From Drouetiella sp036703255 (GTDB lineage: Bacteria > Cyanobacteriota > Cyanobacteriia > Elainellales > Elainellaceae): DNA of 64,000 nucleotides. Numbering within the stretch: position 1 is the stretch's first letter; every line of letters starts with the position of its first letter. Location of the stretch: positions 1-64,000 of the forward strand of contig DATNPL010000081.1 of the NCBI GenBank assembly GCA_036703255.1, in the 5' to 3' direction. The notes below the pieces were generated by a model. That model was not told the origin of the DNA and did no database searches. It saw only the letters and a program-made list of their open reading frames with translations. Of this stretch, positions 53,277 through 59,672 are shown piece by piece. A program made the translations under genes and the position numbers.

Positions 53277-55472
53277 ATGGCTGCTGTTACTCAAATCCCT
53301 GCTTTTTGTGAAGGAATTCAGTACTTTGGCGACGCTCCGCCAGGGTTCGAGACCTATGGCAAAACTCCAGCCATTGCCGAAGGCAGCAAAGCGATCGCTA
53401 GTCCTGCTGATCCGAGTGCTGTTTATCAAACGTTGCTCTACGCAGACGCCCTGCGCTACCTGACGCTGCAAGTCACTGCCAGCAAAGCATCAGGACATCC
53501 GGGCGGCTTTGCCAGCCAAACCGAAGCCTATGCCGCCTTAGTAATGCTAGGCCACAAAAATATTCTGACCGAAGTCGGGCACCATGCCCCTGGCTTCTAT
53601 AGCGCCATGTTTCTCGATCGCTCCTTAGAAGCGATGGGCATTAACACCGTGCAAGAATTGCGCGATCGCTTCCGCGAACAGCACGGCTTGCTGGGGCACC
53701 TATCGGGCTACATTCCGGGCATTTTGGCTCCCGCAGGGCCACTCGGACAAGGACAGCACTTTGCAATGGCGGCGGCTCTGCTGCACAAAGGCACCCTCTT
53801 TCCCTTCACGATGGGTGATGGCGGCATGGGCGAACCCTACCCCATGAGCAGCATGGCGCATTTCCACACGGCTTTCCCCAGCGTCACCAACTTCTTGCCT
53901 GTACTGGTATGGAACGGTTACTCGCAAGAGCACCACAGCATGGTGTCTCTGCACACCAATGCCAGCATGACCGCCTATTGGCAGGGCAACGGCTTTGAGG
54001 AAGTGGTGCTAGTGGATGCCAAAGACTACGATGATCAAAACCAGCCCGGAGCCTATGTAGACAGCACCGCTTTCTCGCCTGAGCAGCGCCTTGCCTTTAC
54101 CCAAGCTGTTTTAGAAGGCGTGGACAAAGCGGCTCAGTCTGCCTTGGGCGGCAAGCTGACGGTCTTTATTATCAAACAGCTTAAAGGGGCTGGCGTTCAC
54201 GCACGCGGAGCCAAGTCGCACAACCTCTATGGGCACCATACCCTCGACAATGCTGACATTGTGGCGGGTTTGAAATCGCGGGCGCTGCCTGCTGCCGCCT
54301 GGGAGCTAGTTCGCACGAACTGTGAGCGATCGACGGGCGGTTCGGCCAGCCAAGTCTCGGTGACAGAATCCATCTTGCCGCTGGCAGATTTGGGAGAGCT
54401 GCCGCTAGAAGAATATGCGATCGCCGAAGCCAAAATTTCCACGACGGCAATGGGTCAGCTCGTGGCCTACGTGGGGAAAAAAGATGCACAGTATCTTGTG
54501 ACCAATGCTGACGGCAACGAGGCATCGGGTATTGCCAATATCAATCAGGGCTTGAAGATCATTCACCCCACCGAAGATCCGCTCTATAACCAGAGTCCGA
54601 TCGGGCAAGTCTATGAGCCGCTGAGCGAAGATGCCTGTGCCGGACTGGCCGTAGGTCTGTCGCTGATGGGGGCGCGTAGCCTCTGGTGTTCTTACGAATC
54701 TTTTGCGATCAATGGCTTACCCATTTGGCAAACGGTGACTCAGGCGATGGCGGAATTGCGCCGCCCCACGCCCTCCACAATTACGTTGTTTACGGCTGGC
54801 GCACTAGAGCAAGGGCGCAACGGCTGGACGCACCAACGCCCAGAAATCGAAGCCTATTTTGCGGCCATGATGCGCAATGGTAATGTCTTTCCGCTGTTTC
54901 CACCCGATGCCAACAGCATCCAGGCTTGCTATGAGTGGGGGTTGTCTACTGCTAATAAGGGCGTAGTAATTACGGCCAGCAAGTCGCCCTTGCCGATTCG
55001 CACGACCTTGGCTCAAACCCGTCAAGCATTGCAGGATGGAGCGATCACTCTGCATGAATCTTCTGGCAGCAAAACGATCGTCTTTGCGGTCGTGGGTGAC
55101 ATGATTCTGATGCCCGTGTTTGAAGCCGCAAAAGCGCTAGAAGCGCAGGGCTATGGCGTGCGAATTGTCTCGATCGTCAGCCCTCGTCGCCTCTATCGCC
55201 CTAGTGATGTGGCCTGGGACACCTGCTCTGAGCCTGATGGCGGCTTTTTGGATGAGGCCGGATTTGAGGCTATGTTTGGCGGCGATGCCCTCATCGGTGT
55301 AGCGGGGGGAGCTAGCGGCATGCTGGAGCCGATTATGCTGCGGAGCACCATCAAGCGAGATACGATCGCCTGGAAGCGAGGCGAGACAACCGCTAGCGCC
55401 GGAGAGCTAATGGCGTTTAACGGCATTACGGCAGCAGGACTGGTAGAACGGGCGATCGGACTGGCTTCCTAG
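53277..55472 (+). CDS. Transketolase-like thiamine diphosphate enzyme
   Basis: This 731-residue protein has the thiamine-diphosphate motif GDGGMGEPYPM followed by the Asn in PVLVWNGYS (GDG-x25-30-N), and the first domain contains SKASGHPGGFASQTEAYAAL, a transketolase-type sequence. The C-terminal domain begins LFTAGALEQGRNG and ends in the usual alpha/beta fold. It is not canonical TktA in length or in the pyrimidine domain. It resembles the cyanobacterial group that has been annotated variously as phosphoketolase-like or transketolase-like (Sll0529 type). Sugar-phosphate substrates are likely, but the reaction is uncertain. I chose ATG 53277 (MAAVTQIPAFCEG), which has AGAGG 11 nt upstream. 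Confidence 0.8.
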   Translation: MAAVTQIPAFCEGIQYFGDAPPGFETYGKTPAIAEGSKAIASPADPSAVYQTLLYADALRYLTLQVTASKASGHPGGFASQTEAYAALVMLGHKNILTEVGHHAPGFYSAMFLDRSLEAMGINTVQELRDRFREQHGLLGHLSGYIPGILAPAGPLGQGQHFAMAAALLHKGTLFPFTMGDGGMGEPYPMSSMAHFHTAFPSVTNFLPVLVWNGYSQEHHSMVSLHTNASMTAYWQGNGFEEVVLVDAKDYDDQNQPGAYVDSTAFSPEQRLAFTQAVLEGVDKAAQSALGGKLTVFIIKQLKGAGVHARGAKSHNLYGHHTLDNADIVAGLKSRALPAAAWELVRTNCERSTGGSASQVSVTESILPLADLGELPLEEYAIAEAKISTTAMGQLVAYVGKKDAQYLVTNADGNEASGIANINQGLKIIHPTEDPLYNQSPIGQVYEPLSEDACAGLAVGLSLMGARSLWCSYESFAINGLPIWQTVTQAMAELRRPTPSTITLFTAGALEQGRNGWTHQRPEIEAYFAAMMRNGNVFPLFPPDANSIQACYEWGLSTANKGVVITASKSPLPIRTTLAQTRQALQDGAITLHESSGSKTIVFAVVGDMILMPVFEAAKALEAQGYGVRIVSIVSPRRLYRPSDVAWDTCSEPDGGFLDEAGFEAMFGGDALIGVAGGASGMLEPIMLRSTIKRDTIAWKRGETTASAGELMAFNGITAAGLVERAIGLAS

Positions 55473-55499
55473 AGTTTTCTAGCGTTCCAGTTCTGATTC

Positions 55500-55540
55500 A
55501 AAGGTTCATTTTTCGGCAAGTATCCGAAAAATGAACCTTT
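55500..55540 (+). terminator. 17-bp hairpin downstream of the transketolase-like gene
   Basis: Arms 55500-55516 and 55524-55540 are perfectly complementary (AAAGGTTCATTTTTCGG and its complement) around CAAGTAT. It lies 28 nt past the stop. Confidence 0.8.
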
Positions 55541-55683
55541 ATATTGATAGTAAGAAATTGACAGTAAGAATATTCTTGGAAAATCTCTAAAATCTAGCCT
55601 GAGAAGCATTCCAGCTCGTGAAAACCCTGCTTTAAGTAGAGAAATGCAAGCAATTTTTCAAAGCATTTAAAACATCGAAAACT

Positions 55684-55914
55684 ATGCTAGCTAGAAATAA
55701 GGCTGAGTACAAAGGCTTCATTGCCGACATTAGAAAGGATGAGGCAACTCATCGTTTCCGAGGCCATGTTACCGAAGTCAAAGATATTGTGGTCTTTGAG
55801 GCCGAAACTCTGGAATGCGCCAAACAGGAGTTTCATAAGTCGATCGATGTCTATTTAGAGTTCTGTAGAGCGATCGGCAAACAGCCGGAACCCTCTTCTC
55901 ATGAATGGCTGTAG
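55684..55914 (+). CDS. Orphan HicB-family antitoxin-like protein
   Basis: This 76-residue protein has the HicB fold pattern: a strand YKGFIADIRKDEATHRFRGH, then TEVKDIVVFEAETLECAKQE and a helix FHKSIDVYLEFCRAIGKQPE. HicB proteins neutralise the mRNA-cleaving toxin HicA. No HicA gene accompanies it; the 100 bp upstream contain only a short frame ending in REMQAIFQSI. The C-terminal DNA-binding extension found in many HicB proteins is missing, so it belongs to the short class, which is frequently found alone. Confidence 0.8.
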   Translation: MLARNKAEYKGFIADIRKDEATHRFRGHVTEVKDIVVFEAETLECAKQEFHKSIDVYLEFCRAIGKQPEPSSHEWL

Positions 55915-56344
55915 GCCGGGAATTAATGCTTTTTTCGGGGTGGCTTGCGCGTAAGGATTTGCGATCGCTCCCATTTTTGCTATCTCTTGCCCACTTCAGC
56001 TAGCCAGCGACTTCAGACAGAACACTAGAAAGGAAAAAGGAGAGGCAGCTAGCAACTACCCCTCCGCAGCATTCATTCACCTGTGAAATAAATCTATCAA
56101 CCGAGTTTGTCAATCCTGTTATTGCGGCATGACGTTTAGATGACAAATGCGGATTAGCTTCCGAAAAGCGCTTGAAAGGCAGTCTGACAAAAGTTTCACA
56201 GCTCTGTAGGAAGCTTGTCACCCTGCTGACATACATTACCCTTACTTTAGAAAGAGTCAGCTCAGTAAAATTGAGCTACGGAGATCTCTCCTCACAGATC
56301 TGACTACAAATATTCTTTCGTGCTTATCAGGAAGCCAGTTTGAC
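55915..56344. other. Gap upstream of the HtrA gene
   Basis: This 430-bp stretch has no convincing frame; a 78-codon minus-strand frame at 56000-56236 lacks any recognisable features. It should contain the promoter of the HtrA-type gene. Confidence 0.5.
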
Positions 56345-57607
56345 ATGACTCACCCCGAACCCTACTCTGCCGTCCGTAAGTTTTCTATCCAGCAATCGGC
56401 GGTTTACCTATCGCTCGTTCTCCTGGGTGCCGGGGGATTCATGATGGGTAATCGCCTCCTCGCCAGCCCTGGCAGCAGTGCGGCTGCTCAATCTCCTACC
56501 GTGCGGCTGGCTCAAACCACCACCCCGACTGAGGCTCCCCCCAGCTCTACAGGGGGTTCAAACCGTCTGTTGGCCAACGTTGACTCTAACTTTATTGCCA
56601 ATGCGGTGCAGAAGGTTGGCCCTGCGGTTGTCCGAATTAACTCAAAACGAACAGTGGCGAGCCGAGGGCCTAGCTTTTTCTCAAATGATCCGGCCTTCAA
56701 TCAATTTTTTGGTAATGAATCGGAATCTCCTCGCTCCAGACGGGTTGAGGAAGGTACGGGTTCAGGCTTTATTATTGACTCTAAAGGTATTGTGCTGACC
56801 AACGCCCATGTGGTGGATGGAGCCGATGAAGTCTCGGTAACGCTGACCGATGGGCGATCGTTTAGCGGTAAGGTGATGGGCGAAGACACCATTACCGATG
56901 TTGCCGTGATCAAAATTGAGGCGACGGATCTCCCTGCTGTCACCGTGGGTAATTCCGATCTGCTCCAGCCCGGAGAGTGGGCGATCGCGATTGGTAATCC
57001 TCTGGGGCTAGACAATACCGTGACGGCTGGCATCATCAGCGCAACAGGTCGCTCTAGCTCGGAAATTGGTGTGCCCGATCGCCGTGTGGGCTTTATCCAA
57101 ACTGATGCCGCCATCAATCCGGGTAACTCAGGTGGCCCGCTGCTCAATGAGCAGGGCGAGGTGATTGGCATCAACACGGCCATTATTGACGGGGCGCAAG
57201 GCTTGGGCTTTGCGGTGCCTATCAATACGGCTAAGAGAATTGGCGATCAGCTCATCTCGACTGGAAAGGTGGAGCATCCTTATCTGGGGGTGCAAATGGT
57301 GACGATTACGCCCGATATGAAACAGCGGATCAACAGCGATCCCAATAGCGGTGTAAGCGTCCAAGAAGACCAGGGCATTTTGGTGGTGAAGGTGATGGAA
57401 GACTCTCCAGCCGCCAGAGCAGGTATTCGGGCAGGAGATGTGATCCAAAAGATTGGCAATACAGCCGTCACAACCGCCGACACGGTGCAGAGTACGGTAG
57501 AGTCGAGCAAGATTGGCGAAGACTTGCCGCTTGAAATTCGGCGCAATGGGCAGACTTTGACGATCGGGGTTAAGCCTGGGGTGCTTCCGGCTCAAGCTGC
57601 TGGCTAG
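56345..57607 (+). CDS. HtrA/Deg-family serine protease
   Basis: This 420-residue protease has an N-terminal membrane anchor or signal peptide (YLSLVLLGAGGFMMGNRLLA), a Pro/Thr/Ser-rich linker and a trypsin-like domain with His155 (LTNAHVVDGAD), Asp185 (ITDVAVIKIEA) and Ser262 (NPGNSGGPLL). One PDZ domain follows, starting HPYLGVQMVTITPD and containing VMEDSPAARAGIRAGDVIQK. It belongs to the cyanobacterial HhoA/HhoB/HtrA group, which degrades or refolds damaged proteins in the periplasm and thylakoid lumen. Which of the three paralogues it is cannot be told here. Followed by a clear inverted repeat. Confidence 0.95.
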   Translation: MTHPEPYSAVRKFSIQQSAVYLSLVLLGAGGFMMGNRLLASPGSSAAAQSPTVRLAQTTTPTEAPPSSTGGSNRLLANVDSNFIANAVQKVGPAVVRINSKRTVASRGPSFFSNDPAFNQFFGNESESPRSRRVEEGTGSGFIIDSKGIVLTNAHVVDGADEVSVTLTDGRSFSGKVMGEDTITDVAVIKIEATDLPAVTVGNSDLLQPGEWAIAIGNPLGLDNTVTAGIISATGRSSSEIGVPDRRVGFIQTDAAINPGNSGGPLLNEQGEVIGINTAIIDGAQGLGFAVPINTAKRIGDQLISTGKVEHPYLGVQMVTITPDMKQRINSDPNSGVSVQEDQGILVVKVMEDSPAARAGIRAGDVIQKIGNTAVTTADTVQSTVESSKIGEDLPLEIRRNGQTLTIGVKPGVLPAQAAG

Positions 57608-57646
57608 GCTGTTATAGGCGTTTCACCTAATTATTTAGCTCGGAGA

Positions 57647-57688
57647 AATAGGTTGTTGCTTACGCTTCCAGAGCGGCAACAACCTATT
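57647..57688. terminator. 13-bp hairpin between htrA-like gene and a small convergent gene
   Basis: AATAGGTTGTTGC (57647-57659) pairs perfectly with GCAACAACCTATT (57676-57688) around 16 nt. It lies 40 nt after the protease stop and 12 nt before the end of the convergent small gene. Confidence 0.7.
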
Positions 57689-57699
57689 CGGCAATGTTT

Positions 57700-57882
57700 C
57701 TAATCTTCATCATTGGGCGGATCAAAAATAAGCTCGTAGGCGATCGCTGGATTGAGGCGTTTGACGACTTTTAGATAGTCTTCGGCATCATTGCGCTTGC
57801 GAAACCGAGCGATCACGGCATGCTGCATCTTCGGTAAATGTTGAATAATGCACCAGGGCGCTAGGGCATCACGATAGCTCAT
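57700..57882 (-). CDS. Unknown small protein (60 residues)
   Basis: The product is MSYRDALAPWCIIQHLPKMQ followed by a helix HAVIARFRKRNDAEDYLKVV and the strand AIAYELIFDP. The helix-strand pattern suggests a half ferredoxin-like fold, of the kind seen in small cyanobacterial proteins. No family can be named. Codon use looks coding and a well-placed hairpin separates it from the convergent protease gene. Confidence 0.6.
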   Translation of the reverse strand: MSYRDALAPWCIIQHLPKMQHAVIARFRKRNDAEDYLKVVKRLNPAIAYELIFDPPNDED

Positions 57883-58044
57883 GGCTCACTTGCCGCCCGT
57901 ATTCGCGCAAGACCATCCACCGCACTTGATGGCGGCAACATTCCTGATATCATAGGTCTACTTCCTGTTATGGGAATTTGTGGCGATCGCTCTCGTGTTT
58001 TCCAGGCAAGAAGAGCGATCGCTGCTGTTTGATATCAATCATTA

Positions 58045-58064
58045 AAGGACTCAATTGAGTCCTT
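58045..58064 (+). promoter_or_regulatory. Perfect 20-bp palindrome in front of the XRE gene
   Basis: AAGGACTCAATTGAGTCCTT is a perfect palindrome ending 12 nt before the ATG of the small XRE regulator. Its position covers the region of the ribosome-binding site or the transcription start, so it is a strong candidate for an autoregulatory operator. Confidence 0.65.
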
Positions 58065-58076
58065 GTCAAGATCCAA

Positions 58077-58289
58077 ATGGGGCTGATTCGGCTGAAAATT
58101 CGAGAGTTGGCGGATGAACGGGGATGGACGCTCAAGGAAGTTGCAGAGCGTTCGGGTCTAAACTACAGCACAGTTAAGAACTACGTTCAGCGCGAATCAA
58201 TGACTATGACCGATTACACGGCTATTCACAGATTGGCGCGTGCGTTTGGTGTGGCGATCGAGGATTTGGTGGAGATTTTGGAGGAGTAA
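58077..58289 (+). CDS. XRE-family helix-turn-helix regulator
   Basis: This 70-residue protein is a single Cro/CI-type helix-turn-helix domain: LKIRELADERGWTLKEVAER then SGLNYSTVKNYVQR, with the recognition helix at about residues 28-38. A C-terminal LARAFGVAIEDLVEILEE is the usual end of stand-alone XRE regulators. It has a 20-bp palindrome directly upstream and converges on the NACHT-CHAT operon, 19 nt beyond the CHAT gene stop. It is therefore a plausible repressor of itself and perhaps of that operon. Such regulators commonly accompany toxin-antitoxin and defence genes. Confidence 0.9.
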   Translation: MGLIRLKIRELADERGWTLKEVAERSGLNYSTVKNYVQRESMTMTDYTAIHRLARAFGVAIEDLVEILEE

Positions 58290-58308
58290 ACTTACTAGCG
58301 ATCGCTCC

Positions 58309-59022
58309 CTAGTCGGTTTTGGGCTTCTGCTTAAGGATAGGGATCTGACTCTGAGGAATGTTTTCTAGAGCGATCGCGTCTTTGCCGTTTTGATAAGCAG
58401 CCTCGTAGGTCAAATCTGCTCCGAGTGCATTGTAAAAGCCTTGGGCAAATTTGAGGGCGGCTCTGTCAAGGATGGCGCTGCTCATGCCGATCACATAGGG
58501 GATATGCTGGACGATCGCTTCGGCTTGTTCATCGGAATAGCAGGAGTTGAGCACCACACATTCTAGAGTGGGAAAGCGGCTGAGATGATCTGCTAGAGCT
58601 TCAGTTGCTACAAGCTGAGCTTTGCCGCTACCGTCATCCAAAACTATCCCTTTGTCTCCTTCTCCATGACAGCAAAAGTATAGAATCTGGGGTTGGAATT
58701 TGGGCAGGAGAAAGTGTAAATCTTCTGGACGGACTGCCCAATGCTGCTCTAGCTGAAATCGATCGCCATAATCCGATCGCTGTAAGGCTTGGGTGATGAT
58801 ACGGGCTTCTTCGTCGAGGCGAAGTCGAGGGCGATCGGCAGGGCTGGCGGCGAGGAAGAGAATGGTGCGGGTTTTGGGGCGATCGCGATTGTTCTGCTCT
58901 GTTGCCTGAGAATGATTGTGTTGAATACCAATCTGATCGCCTTGAATCGTGACATCGCCGCTGTTGATGTTGCCAACTTTGTTGATGTGAAATATCGGTT
59001 GGTTTTTAGAAGAGTCTGACAT
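58309..59022 (-). CDS. CHAT-domain caspase-like protease with N-terminal shared motif
   Basis: This 237-residue protein consists of a short N-terminal segment and a CHAT domain with the dyad His119 (LYFCCHGEGDKG) and Cys161 (VVLNSCYSDEQA). Residues 16-36 carry the motif VGNxNxGxVxxQGDQIG, which matches the C-terminal end of the NACHT protein encoded in the same operon at 14 of 21 positions. I chose ATG 59022, 4 nt after the HEPN gene stop; a start 10 codons earlier would overlap it. It lacks TPRs or a signal peptide, so it is probably a cytosolic protease brought to the NACHT sensor by that motif. Role inferred: effector of a defence or cell-death response. Confidence 0.88.
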   Translation of the reverse strand: MSDSSKNQPIFHINKVGNINSGDVTIQGDQIGIQHNHSQATEQNNRDRPKTRTILFLAASPADRPRLRLDEEARIITQALQRSDYGDRFQLEQHWAVRPEDLHFLLPKFQPQILYFCCHGEGDKGIVLDDGSGKAQLVATEALADHLSRFPTLECVVLNSCYSDEQAEAIVQHIPYVIGMSSAILDRAALKFAQGFYNALGADLTYEAAYQNGKDAIALENIPQSQIPILKQKPKTD

Positions 59023-59026
59023 TCTC

Positions 59027-59368
59027 TTACTCTGTCGGCAACAAGGGTTCAAGCAAGATTAATAACCTTGGAATATCGGAGTTTGCAGTATTCCAAACTT
59101 CATTCCAATCAATATCGTCATATTCATGAATTAAATTGTCACGCATTCCTGCAATTAAAGACCAAGGAATTCCAGGATGCTGAGTCCGAAAGTCTTGAGA
59201 TAGGCGTTTAACCGCTTCACCCAGAATCAGGAGCTGAAAGACGATCGCTGACTGTGTTTTGTCGTCTTCCATGAAAACAGCTTTGTCGAGTCCCTGTTTG
59301 TATCTCAGAACTTTCTGTGCTGCTTGTTCGATGTCAAGCAGAGTGGCGGTGTCTCTATTTCTGGGCAT
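59027..59368 (-). CDS. HEPN-domain (HepT/DUF86-like) toxin
   Basis: This 113-residue helical protein has the HEPN RNase motif RDNLIHEYDD, that is R-x4-H-x-Y, as in HepT toxins, where the tyrosine is the site of AMPylation by the partner antitoxin. The middle block VFQLLILGEAVKRLSQDF is typical of DUF86. ATG 59368 overlaps the end of the nucleotidyltransferase gene by 14 nt; a start at 59419 is longer but adds residues that look like the other frame. It is third in the operon. In known HepT-MntA pairs the antitoxin gene precedes the toxin gene, as here. Confidence 0.9.
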   Translation of the reverse strand: MPRNRDTATLLDIEQAAQKVLRYKQGLDKAVFMEDDKTQSAIVFQLLILGEAVKRLSQDFRTQHPGIPWSLIAGMRDNLIHEYDDIDWNEVWNTANSDIPRLLILLEPLLPTE

Positions 59369-59669
59369 AAAGCACTTGAGCCGTAGACAAAATCTCTTGC
59401 CGACGAATCCAGTTGGCACTACGCTCGATCGCCCGTTTGCTAATCAAATCTACTTTGCGTCCGCAGAGGGTTTCTAGCTCTTGCTGCATTTGGGCGTGAT
59501 CGAGTAATCCCCATTCTGCTTCTGGTGCAAAAGCTGCTAATAAATCAATATCGCTATCTGGATGAAAGTCTTCGCGCAGAATGGAACCAAATAGGGAAAG
59601 TTCGGTAATCTGCCAGCGATCGCAAAAGGTTTTGAGTTGAGTAATTGGGAGAGGAATAGCAGTTTTCAT
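59355..59669 (-). CDS. MNT minimal nucleotidyltransferase (MntA-like antitoxin)
   Basis: This 104-residue protein has the catalytic signature LFGSILREDFHPDSDIDLLA, that is GSx10DxD, of MntA-type minimal nucleotidyltransferases. These neutralise HEPN toxins by adding AMP to a tyrosine. The rest of the protein (ALCGRKVDLISKRAIERSAN, then RRQEILSTAQVLYAQK) is the usual ending. The gene begins 3 nt after the NACHT gene stop and overlaps the HEPN gene by 14 nt. Compare the broken relative at 13121-13435, which has no HEPN partner. Confidence 0.9.
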   Translation of the reverse strand: MKTAIPLPITQLKTFCDRWQITELSLFGSILREDFHPDSDIDLLAAFAPEAEWGLLDHAQMQQELETLCGRKVDLISKRAIERSANWIRRQEILSTAQVLYAQK

Positions 59670-59672
59670 AGT

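Noticed and set aside
56000..56236. A 78-codon minus-strand frame upstream of the HtrA gene.
   Set aside because: No motif, no ribosome-binding site and atypical amino-acid composition; it overlaps the probable HtrA promoter region.
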